Origin: Microbispora rosea | GTDB taxonomy: Bacteria > Actinomycetota > Actinomycetes > Streptosporangiales > Streptosporangiaceae | Direction: 5' to 3' | Assembly: GCF_900156315.1 (NCBI RefSeq) | Contig: NZ_FTNI01000028.1 | Location: 62,001-126,000 of the forward strand | DNA: 64,000 nt | Shown here: positions 9,046 to 19,305 of the stretch, in pieces | How positions within the stretch are numbered: position 1 is the stretch's first letter | How the letters are laid out: every line of letters starts with the position of its first letter | Notes under the pieces: generated by a model | Told to the model about the DNA's origin: nothing | What the model saw: the letters and a program-made list of their open reading frames with translations, nothing else | Databases searched by the model: none | Position numbers and translations under genes: made by a program

Positions 9046-10851
9046 TTGCCCGACACCGCCGAGCTCGAGCGCGCGTTGAGCGGGCTCGCCGACCGCATCG
9101 CCACCCTACGGGAAGATCCCGATCCGGGTGCGATGCTACGGGAGCTGGACGCCGCAGAGGAACTGGTCCGCAAGTCCCTGAGCGAGCTGGCGCGCAGCCG
9201 CAGGCGCAGGGACGGCGGCAGCCAGCGCGAGCAGAAGCTGCTGCGCCAGGTGTTCCGCGCGCTGCCGATCCCCGTGGTCATCATGGACACGGGCGGCACG
9301 GTGCGCCGTATCAACAACGAGACCACGCGTCTGCTCGGCAGCCCCGCCGGCTACCTCATCGGCCGCGCCTTCCCCCTGCTCGTCGACGTGGCCGCCCGCG
9401 CGGCGTTCCGGCAGCGCTTCGCCGCCATCCTCCGCGGCGACGACAGCGCCTCGTTCCAGACCAGGCTGGCCCACCAGGGCCGCGCCCACACCGTACGGCT
9501 GGTGCTGAGCCGCCTGCGCATGCCGGGCGAGCCGCAGGAGATGATCGCGGGGGTCGTGCTGCCCACCGAGGTCCAGCTGCCCGAGCCGGCCGTACAGGGG
9601 GCCGTGCCCGACGACGCGGCGGTCCTGGCGGCGGCGAGGCGGCACGAGCTGCTGTCGCGGCTGACCGGGCTGCTGCTCGACGAGGAGAGCCTGCGCGAGC
9701 CCGTCGCCCTGCTGCGGGCGGCCCGCCTGCTGGCCGCGGAGACGGCCGACTGGGTGATCGCGGACGTCGCCAGGGGCGACGGCCTGGTCCGGTCGGTCGT
9801 CATCGGCCCGAGCGACCAGCCGGTCGGGCGGCTGCAGCGGGCGGTCGAGGAGGCCCCGCCGGCGCTCGCGCCCGTCGTGGAGCAGGTGATGACGACGCAG
9901 AGCGGCGTCGTCCACGAGATGCTGACCGACGACTCGCTGCTCGGCGGCGACGTGCTCCAGTCGATGCGCGCGGGCTCGCTGCTCAGCGTGCCGATCCGCG
10001 CCGACGGCGAGGCGCGGGGCGTGCTCACGCTGGTGCGGCTGCGCGACCGCCCGCCGTTCGGCCTGGCCGACCTGGGCCTGATGGAGGAGATCGGCCTGCA
10101 CATCGGATTGGCGATGCGGGCCCAGCAGGGGTTCCAGCGCCGGGCCCAGGCCGCCGACACCCTGCAGACCGGTGTGCTCCCCCGGACGCTCCCCGAGATC
10201 CCCGGCTTCGAGATCGCCGCCGCCTACCACCCCGGCTCCGGCATGCGCGCCATCGGCGGCGAGTTCTACGACGTGTTCCCCGTCAAGAACGGATGGGGCT
10301 TCGTGATCGGCAGCGCGGCCGGACGCGGCGAGGAGGCGGCCGCCGTCACCGCCATGGTCCGCAACGGCCTGCGCGTGCTGAGCGTGTGGGAGGACGACCC
10401 GGGGCAGGCCCTGCGCAAGGTCAGCGACGCCCTCGTCGCACAGAACACGGGCCTGTTCGTGATGGCCGCCGCGGGCTTCGTACGGGGCCGCAAGGTGCGG
10501 CTCGCCTCGGCGGGGCACCATCCGGCGGCGCTGATCCAGCCGGGCGGCGGCGTCCGGTTCTCCGAGGGCGGCGGCGTCCCGCTGGGCTTCGAGGAGGGCT
10601 CGGTCCCCGCGACGGAGGAGCTCACGCTGTCGGCCGGGGAGACGCTCGTCCTCTACAGCGACGGCCTGGTGGGCTCGCAGAGCCCCGCCGGGGACAACTA
10701 CGGCGAGCAGCGGCTCACCGAGGCTCTCGCCCGCTGCGCCGGGCAGCCTCCGGGCGCGGTCGTCAAGGCTATCGAGGAGGACCACCGGGCCTTCTGCGGC
10801 AGCCACGCGGTCGACGAGATCACCGTCCTCACGCTGCGCCGATCCCGCTGA
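9046..10851 (+). CDS. PAS-GAF SpoIIE-type phosphatase with degenerate metal site
   Basis: This is a 601-residue multidomain protein: coiled N-terminus, PAS domain (about 70-170), GAF domain (about 200-365) and C-terminal SpoIIE/PP2C domain (about 380-600). The phosphatase motifs are altered. The first Asp motif reads GGEFYD rather than GGDFYD, the second reads GSAAGRG rather than GDxxGxG, and the last reads DEIT rather than DDIT. Loss of the second Asp should weaken or abolish Mn/Mg binding, so it may be a pseudophosphatase or an unusually tuned enzyme. The start is TTG at 9046 after an AGGGGG ribosome site. Its neighbours suggest a role in partner switching. Confidence 0.88.
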   Translation: MPDTAELERALSGLADRIATLREDPDPGAMLRELDAAEELVRKSLSELARSRRRRDGGSQREQKLLRQVFRALPIPVVIMDTGGTVRRINNETTRLLGSPAGYLIGRAFPLLVDVAARAAFRQRFAAILRGDDSASFQTRLAHQGRAHTVRLVLSRLRMPGEPQEMIAGVVLPTEVQLPEPAVQGAVPDDAAVLAAARRHELLSRLTGLLLDEESLREPVALLRAARLLAAETADWVIADVARGDGLVRSVVIGPSDQPVGRLQRAVEEAPPALAPVVEQVMTTQSGVVHEMLTDDSLLGGDVLQSMRAGSLLSVPIRADGEARGVLTLVRLRDRPPFGLADLGLMEEIGLHIGLAMRAQQGFQRRAQAADTLQTGVLPRTLPEIPGFEIAAAYHPGSGMRAIGGEFYDVFPVKNGWGFVIGSAAGRGEEAAAVTAMVRNGLRVLSVWEDDPGQALRKVSDALVAQNTGLFVMAAAGFVRGRKVRLASAGHHPAALIQPGGGVRFSEGGGVPLGFEEGSVPATEELTLSAGETLVLYSDGLVGSQSPAGDNYGEQRLTEALARCAGQPPGAVVKAIEEDHRAFCGSHAVDEITVLTLRRSR

Positions 10852-11137
10852 CGGGATGTGCCCGCGCCACGCCGAGGCGGCGGACCGGGGTGGATGCGAC
10901 GCGGCCCCGGCGCGGCCTGTGGCCGCCCCGTCAGGTCCGCGGCCACCTGCGCATACGGCAGGAGAGGGCGGCCGCCGTGTCAGGGCACGGACGGCCACGT
11001 CGCGATTGCGGGAGTGCGCGTGATTTTTCCCGATTAGGCGTTTAGCGCGAATCAGAGTAAGGTAAACATCATCTACATCGATCGTGCCTAGGACGCAGGC
11101 ACACCCTTTCAGACGCCTTCATGTCTCGAGGTGTGCC
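10852..11137. other. Intergenic region without a supported gene
   Basis: These 286 bases separate the phosphatase-like gene from the glycosyltransferase gene. The first half is GC-rich with short GGCC repeats. The last 100 bases are AT-richer and probably hold the glycosyltransferase promoter. No convincing gene is seen. Confidence 0.5.
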
Positions 11138-12190
11138 ATGGATATCGCGATCGTCACCGCGCACGAACTGACTCCCGACACTCCCGCTATCGCCCGTGAG
11201 CTGGGGCGGGGCCACCGCGTCACCGTCTACACCCGCTCGATGGTCAAGGGGGACGGCGTCGAGCACGTGCCCGCCGGACCCGACGTGGAGCTGTCGGAAA
11301 GCGACCTTCTCCCCTACATCTCGGACTTCAGCGACGGCCTGCGGCGCAGGTGGCGGGAGCACCGCCCGGACATCATCCACGCCTACTCGTGGTCCAGCGG
11401 CCTGGCCGCCATCGCCGGGTCCGAGGGCCTGGGCGTGCCGGTCACCCAGACCTTCCACAGTCACTACGACGACACCCGGAGCGCCGCGCCGGTGCGGCGG
11501 CTGGAGTGCGCGATCGGCCGCCGGGCCAGGGCGGTGATCGCCGCCTGCGCCGACGAGGAGTCCGAGCTGATCCGGATGGGCGTGCCGCGCCGCAACATCT
11601 CGGTGGTCCCGCACGGCGTGGACATCGAGCGCTTCCGCCGCCAGGGCCCCGCCTTCCCGAGGGGCGAGCGGCCTCGCCTCCTCCACGTGGGGCACGTGGG
11701 CGCCGACTGGGCCGTGCACGCCCTGCGGGCCGTACCGGAGGCCGAGCTCGTGATCGCCGGCGGCGACGACCAGAGCGTCGAGCGGCTGCGCGCCCTCGCC
11801 GGAGAGCACGGCGTGGCGGACCGCGTGGAGATGCTCGGCATGGTCCCGCACACCGCGATGCCCAAGCTCATGCGCAGCGCCGACCTGGTGCTGTCGCTGC
11901 CGCCGACCGTCCCCACGGGCACGGCCGCGCTGGAGGCCATGGCCTGCGGCATCCCGGTCATCGCCTCGGCCACCGGGGCGCACCTCGACTCGGTGGTGGA
12001 CGGCGTGACCGGATTCCTGACCCGGCCCGACCGCCCGCTGGAGATCGCCCACCGGATCCGCCGCCTGCTCGGCGACGCCACGCTGCGCACGGCCATCGGC
12101 TACGCGGCCGCCGACCGCGCCCGTTCCCGCTATTCGGTCGAGCGAATCAGCATGGAACTGCTCCGCGTTTACGAGAAGACGTGCGCGTAA
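11138..12190 (+). CDS. GT4-type glycosyltransferase
   Basis: This is a 350-residue GT-B fold glycosyltransferase of the group 1 (GT4) type. The N-terminal acceptor half opens MDIAIVTAHELTPDTP and contains TQTFHSHYDD. The C-terminal donor half has ISVVPHGVDIERFR, LLHVGHVG and the nucleotide-sugar motif TGTAALEAMACGIPVIAS, with Glu in the expected place. The ATG at 11138 follows a CGAGG ribosome site, although the frame is open 54 bases further upstream. The gene is monocistronic and its sugar and acceptor cannot be read from the sequence. Cell-surface glycan or small-molecule glycosylation is likely. Confidence 0.85.
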   Translation: MDIAIVTAHELTPDTPAIARELGRGHRVTVYTRSMVKGDGVEHVPAGPDVELSESDLLPYISDFSDGLRRRWREHRPDIIHAYSWSSGLAAIAGSEGLGVPVTQTFHSHYDDTRSAAPVRRLECAIGRRARAVIAACADEESELIRMGVPRRNISVVPHGVDIERFRRQGPAFPRGERPRLLHVGHVGADWAVHALRAVPEAELVIAGGDDQSVERLRALAGEHGVADRVEMLGMVPHTAMPKLMRSADLVLSLPPTVPTGTAALEAMACGIPVIASATGAHLDSVVDGVTGFLTRPDRPLEIAHRIRRLLGDATLRTAIGYAAADRARSRYSVERISMELLRVYEKTCA

Positions 12191-12254
12191 AAGGCAAGAG
12201 ATATTACCGGATTTAGGCCGTTATCCGAGTGAAATGATGTGATTAACTCGGCTC

Positions 12255-13679
12255 ATGTCATCTCATGGGCCTGGTTTAGCGGTGGCGGCGGCGATGCTCA
12301 TCGCCGCCGCCACGGCCTGTTCGAGCGGGGACTCCGCGAAGGTGTTCAACGCCGGAGGCGAGTCCACCGCACAGGGATCGGCGTCCTCCCCCGGTTCGTC
12401 CGGCGCGCGGCCGGGCAACGCGAACGCGGCGGGACTGAGCGCGACGCGGACCGCAACCGCGGCCGCCGCACCCGCCGGCGAGGACCGGAATGGCGAGAAG
12501 GTCGCGGGCACGACCGGCGACACCACGATCGCGGAGAAGATCGGCGACCTCCCCGCGGCCCCGTCGCCGCGTCCCTCCCCCAGCCTGTCCCCCCTCCCGT
12601 CTCCCGGCCTTTCGCCCGGCCCGCGGGCGACACCCGCGCCCGCGACGGGAACCGGGACCGAGCCGCCGATGCAGCTCGCACAGCCCGCGCGCACCGCGGA
12701 CCGGCCGGTCGTGGTGAACGCCATCGAACCGGAGGACGTGCCCCGGGCGGAGCGCTCGCCCGCCACTGCGACCCCCGCGGGCGCGACCGGGGCCGCACGG
12801 CAGTCCTCCCCGCCCCCGAACACGTCCCCGAATGCGTCGCCGAGTACGCCCGCGAATACGCCCTCCCGCACGCCGGCGCCCCGCACGTCCGGCGCCTCCG
12901 CGGCCGGCTGGGGCGAGCCGGCCCTGACCGAGGACTTCGGCGGGCAGACGCTGCGCCTCACCGCGGGCGGCGGCGGCATGGACCTGTCCGGCACGTCGCT
13001 CCAGCGGTACGGCCGCTGGGAGGTCCGTTTGCGGGCCGAGGGGGGCGCCCTTCCCGTCGCGCTGCTTCAGTCTCCCCGGTCGGACGCCGCCCAGTACGGC
13101 GGCTCGCGCCGCGGCGGCTCCCGATACGACCAATCACGGCGCGGCCAATCACGGCACGGCCAATCCCCTTACGACGGCTCGCTTTACGACGACTCCCAGT
13201 ACGACGACTCGGAGTACGGCGAACCGCAGTACGGCGACTCCCGGTACGGCCAACCGCGGTACGGCGACTCGTGGCGCGACGGCTCGGAATACGCCGGCCC
13301 GCAGGACGGCATCCCGGCATCCACGCGGTTCGCGGAGACCGGCGGCGCGGAGACCAGCGGCGCGAAGACGGGCGGCGCGGAAACCGAGGACGCGGCGATC
13401 GGCGTGGCGGGGATCGCGGGCGGGCGCGCGGAGCTCTCCGTCCGGCAGGGCCGGGAACTGGCCAGGGCCGAGTTGGGAGCCGACCTCACCCAGTGGCACA
13501 CGGTCGCCGTCGACTGGCTGCCCGGCCGGGTGACCTTCTGGCTGGACGGCAGGCAGGTGTGGAACTACACCGGCCCGTACGTCCCCCGGTCCCCGCTGGG
13601 CCTGGTGCTGCGCAACGACGCCTCCGGCGGCACGGTGTACGTCGACTCGGTGCGGATCTACCGGGCTCCGCAGCGGTAG
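12255..13679 (+). CDS. Repeat-rich lipoprotein with GH16-like lectin fold
   Basis: This is a 474-residue predicted lipoprotein, with a signal peptide and lipobox ending near Cys22 (LIAAATACSS). It has a long Pro/Ser/Thr/Ala spacer (about 25-215) and a C-terminal concanavalin/GH16-like domain. The fold is recognisable from GRWEVRLRAEGGALPVALL and WHTVAVDWLPGRVTFWLDGRQVWNYTG. The usual ExDxxE catalytic segment is absent. In its place are about 13 pentapeptide repeats rich in Y-G/D-x-S (residues about 279-352), then four more of type ETGGA. It is probably a surface glycan-binding or structural protein rather than an active hydrolase. Confidence 0.75.
   Translation: MSSHGPGLAVAAAMLIAAATACSSGDSAKVFNAGGESTAQGSASSPGSSGARPGNANAAGLSATRTATAAAAPAGEDRNGEKVAGTTGDTTIAEKIGDLPAAPSPRPSPSLSPLPSPGLSPGPRATPAPATGTGTEPPMQLAQPARTADRPVVVNAIEPEDVPRAERSPATATPAGATGAARQSSPPPNTSPNASPSTPANTPSRTPAPRTSGASAAGWGEPALTEDFGGQTLRLTAGGGGMDLSGTSLQRYGRWEVRLRAEGGALPVALLQSPRSDAAQYGGSRRGGSRYDQSRRGQSRHGQSPYDGSLYDDSQYDDSEYGEPQYGDSRYGQPRYGDSWRDGSEYAGPQDGIPASTRFAETGGAETSGAKTGGAETEDAAIGVAGIAGGRAELSVRQGRELARAELGADLTQWHTVAVDWLPGRVTFWLDGRQVWNYTGPYVPRSPLGLVLRNDASGGTVYVDSVRIYRAPQR
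13089..13310 (+). repeat. 15-bp coding tandem repeat (S-x-Y-G/D-x)
   Basis: About 13 imperfect 15-base units encode pentapeptides such as SRYDQ, SPYDG, SQYDD and PRYGD. They sit inside the lectin-like domain of the lipoprotein. A second run of 15-base units (about 13336-13396) encodes ETGGA-type pentapeptides. Confidence 0.8.
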
Positions 13680-13724
13680 CCTTCCCGGATGATCTCGGAT
13701 GCGTGATGGAGACGCGGGGCGGGT

Positions 13725-14604
13725 GTGAGCGAACGGCACGGCACGGCAGGGGAACCCCCAGTCGATCCAACGGCGGACTCCGCGGCGGATTCCAGCGCCG
13801 AACCCGCGGCGGAGGCGGTCCGGGCGGGCGACGAGGCCGGGTTCGGCGCGCTCGCCGCCCGTCACCGGCACGAGCTGCGGGTGCACTGCTACCGGATGCT
13901 CGGGTCGTTCACCGACGCCGAGGACCTGGTGCAGGAGACGCTGCTGCGGGCCTGGCGGGCACGGGACAGCTTCGAGGGACGCTCGACGTTCCGGGCGTGG
14001 CTGTACCGGATCGCCACGAACGCCTGCCTGGACGCTCTGTCCGGCCCGGCCCGCGCCCGCGAGGTGGTGGCGGCGGACGTATCGGAGGGCCCGGGGCGTC
14101 CGGCGTCGGCCGACGTCCCCTGGCTCCAGCCCTATCCGGACGACCTGCTTGATCTGGCGGCGGGCGGACTGGGCCGCGGCCACCCGGCCCAGCCGCGACG
14201 AGCTCGACCTGCTGGAGCGCTACGTCACCGCCTCCAGAAACGCCGACCTGACGGCGCTGGCGGCGCTGCTGCGCGAGGACGTCCTGCAGGCCATGCCGCC
14301 CGCCGCCCTGGTGTACGACGGGCGGGCGGCCGTGCTCGACATGTGGCGTCCGGTCCTGGAGGGCGAGGAGCGCTGGGGCGAGTGGCACTGCGTCCCGCTC
14401 GCGGTGAACCGGCAGCCCGCGGTGGCGAACTACGTGCGGCGGCCCGGCGAGACCTCCTACACCGCGGTCAACATCGACGTGTTGTGCGCCGAGGACGGCC
14501 TCATCACGGAGATCACCACTTTCGGCCCCGAGCTGCTGCCCCTGTTCGGCCTGCCGCTCTCGGTCGACCCCGCCATCCCCGGACGGGCCGTTACCGGATC
14601 GTGA
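13725..14604 (+). pseudogene. ECF sigma factor (SigG/SigJ-like) lacking sigma-4
   Basis: The first frame starts at a GTG at 13725 and encodes a normal sigma-2 domain ([42 protein letters not shown]) up to [10 protein letters not shown]. The matching C-terminal SnoaL-like domain continues in another frame from about 14158 ([23 protein letters not shown]... to the stop at 14604). The linker and whole sigma-4 helix-turn-helix region, about 80 codons in relatives, are missing. The junction lies in a GCGG-rich microhomology at about 14153-14163. A deletion with frameshift therefore inactivated the gene. The following DUF1579-like gene is the usual neighbour and is intact. Confidence 0.85.
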
Positions 14605-14697
14605 TGCGAGATGGCCGCACGGGCCGATTCCCTTTCCCGGCCCGCGCCGTCGTACGAGCGCTATCGCAGAACGCCACTGGCGGAGAAGGGGAACACC

Positions 14698-15138
14698 ATG
14701 CCGGACATCATCGAGACGACGCAGCCGGACGAGCAGGTCAGAGCGCTGGACCGGCTGGTCGGCTCATGGCGCGTGACCGGCGGCGCGGAGGGCACGGTCA
14801 CCTACCGCTGGATGGAGGGGGGATTCTTCCTCATCCAGGACATCCGAATGGAGCAGGACGGCCAGCCGATCACCGGCATCGAGGTCATCGGCCGTGAGAG
14901 GTCCTACGGGGCCGACAAGCCGAGTGAGGACATCAAGTCGCGCTACTACGGCAGCGGGGGCGACACCCTCGACTACGTTTACGAACTCGACGGCGACACG
15001 CTGACCATCTGGTTCGGTGAGAAGGGGTCTCCGGCGTACTTCCGGGGCACCTTCACCGCCGACGGCGACGCCATGACCGGACGCTGGAACTACCCGGGCG
15101 GCGGGGGCTACGAGTCGAACATGACCCGGATCGGGTAG
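14698..15138 (+). CDS. DUF1579-like small beta-barrel protein
   Basis: This 146-residue protein has no signal peptide or membrane segment. It contains [32 protein letters not shown] and ends [32 protein letters not shown], which resembles lipocalin-like DUF1579 proteins often found beside SnoaL-type ECF sigma factors. The start at 14698 follows a GAAGGGG ribosome site, while the frame is open upstream to 14611. Its upstream sigma gene is broken, so its control may be lost or taken over by another promoter. Biochemical function is unknown. It ends 4 bases from the convergent PucR gene. Confidence 0.7.
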   Translation: MPDIIETTQPDEQVRALDRLVGSWRVTGGAEGTVTYRWMEGGFFLIQDIRMEQDGQPITGIEVIGRERSYGADKPSEDIKSRYYGSGGDTLDYVYELDGDTLTIWFGEKGSPAYFRGTFTADGDAMTGRWNYPGGGGYESNMTRIG

Positions 15139-15142
15139 CCCG

Positions 15143-16198
15143 TCACGAGTGGGTGGGGAGCAGGGCCGCCGCCTTCAGCGACAGGTGGAGCAGCAGGCGG
15201 TCCTCCCCGTCGGCGAGGTCGAGCCCCGTGAGGCGCCCGGCCTTGCCCAGCCGGTAGTACAGCGTCTGCCGGTGCACGCCCAGCACCGCCGCCGCCTCCT
15301 GGACCTGCCCGGCGTGGTCGAGGTAGGTCTCCACGCTCGCCGAGATCCCGGGCGTGAGGGCGGCCGACTCCGCGGCGAGGTCGGCCAGCTCGCGCGGGGA
15401 CAGCCGGGCCAGCAGCCGGTAGACGCCGAGCGTGCTCCAGTCGGCCACCGGGGCATGCCGCCCGACGTGCTCGGCCACCCGCAGCGCCGGCAGCGCCTCC
15501 CGCCAGCTCTGCCACGCCTCCCCCGGGTCGTCGCGCGGGCCCCCGACCCCGGCGGCCAGGCCGTACAGGTTGTGCAGGAGGCGCGCGACGTGCGCGGCCT
15601 GCGCGGCCGGCGCCAGCACCGCGAGCAGCGGCGCGTCCACGGCCGTGTCGGTCACGTCCGGGTCGGCCAGCACGCCGCGCGGCAGCGTGCGCGGTGGCCC
15701 GGAGACCACCGCGGGCGTCCGCACGGCCACCGCCGCCACCGGTCCCTCGACATCCACCCGGACGGTGGCGCGGACCGCGGGGTCGGCCGAGAAGAACTGG
15801 CGCAGCGGGGCGTGCCGGCCGCGGGCCTGCGTGGCCAGCAGCGCGGCCGCCCGGCCGACCAGCGGCGCGACGGCGGCCAGCCGCTCGTCGGTGAGCGCCC
15901 CGGATTCGAGCGCCCACAGGTAGCCGTAGGTCACCCCGTCGTGCCGCAGCGGCACGCACACGCGGCCGAGCAGGCCGGGCAGCCCGGGGATCCGCACCGG
16001 GCCCGTCGCGGTCGCGATGCCGTACGCCTCGAAGTGGGCCCGCACCTCGTCGGACGCGTGCCTGCGCAGGATCGACTCCTGCCGCACGCGGTCGATGTCC
16101 CCGCTCTGCGCGCCGTACGCCAGCAGGTTGAACGAGCGGTCCTCCAGCGTCACGGAGGCGTCGAGCAGCCGGGAGATCTCATCGACGATGTCTTGCAT
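15143..16198 (-). CDS. PucR-family regulator of proline catabolism
   Basis: This is a 351-residue regulator with an N-terminal sensory region and the typical PucR C-terminal helix-turn-helix (ETYLDHAGQVQEAAAVLGVHRQTLYYRLGKAGRLTGLDL). It is divergent from proline dehydrogenase and P5C dehydrogenase genes. PutR-type PucR proteins in actinomycetes activate those genes in response to proline, so this is the probable role. The ATG at 16198 (MQDIVDEISRLLDASV) matches the family start; the frame is open to 16312, but that would run into the neighbour's promoter. The 83-base gap contains an AT-rich stretch with a CATTT...AAATG inverted pair. Confidence 0.88.
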   Translation of the reverse strand: MQDIVDEISRLLDASVTLEDRSFNLLAYGAQSGDIDRVRQESILRRHASDEVRAHFEAYGIATATGPVRIPGLPGLLGRVCVPLRHDGVTYGYLWALESGALTDERLAAVAPLVGRAAALLATQARGRHAPLRQFFSADPAVRATVRVDVEGPVAAVAVRTPAVVSGPPRTLPRGVLADPDVTDTAVDAPLLAVLAPAAQAAHVARLLHNLYGLAAGVGGPRDDPGEAWQSWREALPALRVAEHVGRHAPVADWSTLGVYRLLARLSPRELADLAAESAALTPGISASVETYLDHAGQVQEAAAVLGVHRQTLYYRLGKAGRLTGLDLADGEDRLLLHLSLKAAALLPTHS

Positions 16199-16281
16199 GC
16201 TGACATTCTTGTACATTTGTCGAAAAATGCTGTGGCGGATGTCCGTGGAACTTCTGTGACGTGCGGATTTAGCCTGAGGCC

Positions 16282-17189
16282 ATGCTCGGTTCCCTGCTTC
16301 TCGCGGGCTCACGCAGCCCGCTCGCCCGCCGGGCCGTGTCGGGGCTCCCGCTCACGCGCAAGGTCGTCGACCGCTTCGTGGCCGGAGAGTCCACCACGGA
16401 CGTCGTCGCCGCGACGCGCCGCCTGACCGGCTCGGGGCTGTCCGTCACCATCGACCATCTGGGCGAGGAGGTCCGGGACCCCGGCACCGCCGTCGCCGCC
16501 GCCAAGGCGTACGTCTCGCTGCTCGAGGAGCTGCGGCCGCTCGGCCTCGGCGACCGGGCCGAGGTGTCGGTCAAGCTGTCGGCCGTCGGCCAGGCCCTCG
16601 ACCCGGGCATGGCCCTGGAGAACGCGCGGCAGATCTGCGCGGCGGCGCGGGAGTGCGGCTCCACCGTCACCCTGGACATGGAGGACCACACCACCGTCGA
16701 CGCGACCCTCGGCGTGCTGCGCGCGCTGCGGGAGGACTTCCCGGAGACGGGCGTGGCGATCCAGGCCTACCTGTTCCGCAGCGAGGCCGACTGCCGCGAC
16801 CTCGCGGGGTCGCGGGTGCGGCTGGTCAAGGGCGCCTACGCCGAGCCCGCCTCGGTGGCCTGGCAGAGCAAGGCCGAGGTCGACCGCGCGTACGTGCGGT
16901 GCCTGCGGGAGCTCATGTCGGGCACGGGCTATCCCATGGTCGCCACGCACGACGACCGGCTGATCGCGATCGCCGAGTCGCTCGCGGTGAGCGCCGGGCG
17001 CGGCACCGGCGACTACGAGTTCCAGATGCTCTACGGCATCCGGGCCGACAGGCAGGCGGCGCTGGCCGCGGCCGGGTCCCGGGTGCGGGTCTACGTCCCC
17101 TACGGCGACGACTGGTACGGCTACTTCATGCGCCGCCTCGCCGAGCGCCCGGCCAACGTCGCCTTCTTCCTTCGCGCTCTGAGGGGTAA

Positions 17190-17193
<4 letters not shown>
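16282..17193 (+). CDS. Proline dehydrogenase
   Basis: This is a 303-residue monofunctional proline dehydrogenase. It oxidises L-proline to pyrroline-5-carboxylate with FAD, passing electrons to quinone. Family segments seen are VSVKLSAVGQALDP, TLDMEDHTTVDATL, AIQAYLFRSEADC, VRLVKGAYAEP and the C-terminal VYVPYGDDWYGYFMRRLAERPANV, which carries the substrate-contacting Arg pair. Its stop overlaps the start of the P5C dehydrogenase gene (ATGA), giving coupled translation. The PucR gene is divergent and likely regulates it. Confidence 0.93.
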
Positions 17194-18866
<1,673 letters not shown>

Positions 18867-18972
18867 CGGATCGCGATCCGCGCCGCGACACGTGGGTCGT
18901 CCTCGCCGAGCAGCGTGAACGGCTGAGCGTCGAGGACGAGCACCGTCGTGGGAAAGGATGCTTCCCCGCGTT

Positions 18973-19305
18973 TCAGTCCTCGGTGGGGACGGCCATCTCG
19001 CCGAGGAGGGACCAGTCGTCCTGCGGGACCGTGACGTTCACGATCCTCGGGGTCTCGGCGAGGTGAGGCGGCAGCGTCCGCCGGGCCGTCTGGAAGTGCT
19101 CCGACCCGACGTGCGCCGCTCCGGCCTCGTCGTCGCGGAACGCCTCGACCAGGACGTACTCGGCCGGGTCGTCGAGGCTGCGCGACCAGTCGAACCACAG
19201 GCAGCCCGGCTCGGCGCGCGTCGCCTCGGTGAACTCGCGGGTGATCTCCGGCCACCGGTCGGCGTGCTGCGGCAGCACCCGGAACTTCGCGGTGATGAAA
19301 ATCAT
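18973..19305 (-). CDS. ABM-domain putative quinol monooxygenase
   Basis: This is a 110-residue antibiotic-biosynthesis-monooxygenase-fold protein. The fold is visible in MIFITAKFRVLPQHADRWPEI, EPGCLWFDWSRSLDDPAEYVLVEAFRDDEAG and SEHFQTARRTLPPHL, with the conserved His of the family in SEHFQ. Members act as small cofactor-free oxygenases or as detoxifying and sensing proteins. Its ATG overlaps the stop of the serine hydrolase gene by ATGA, so it is the second gene of a two-gene operon. The substrate cannot be inferred. Confidence 0.82.
   Translation of the reverse strand: MIFITAKFRVLPQHADRWPEITREFTEATRAEPGCLWFDWSRSLDDPAEYVLVEAFRDDEAGAAHVGSEHFQTARRTLPPHLAETPRIVNVTVPQDDWSLLGEMAVPTED

Noticed and set aside
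8100-11045. Very long plus-strand open frame of 981 codons
   Set aside because: It overlaps three real genes in other frames, is Arg/Ala/Pro-rich shadow sequence, and has no domain or ribosome site.
12239-14152. 637-codon plus-strand frame across the lipoprotein
   Set aside because: It is out of frame with the lipoprotein signal peptide and lectin-like domain and has shadow composition.
18898-18938. 8-bp inverted pair after the P5C dehydrogenase gene
   Set aside because: The arms are short and the loop is 25 bases; not convincing as a terminator.
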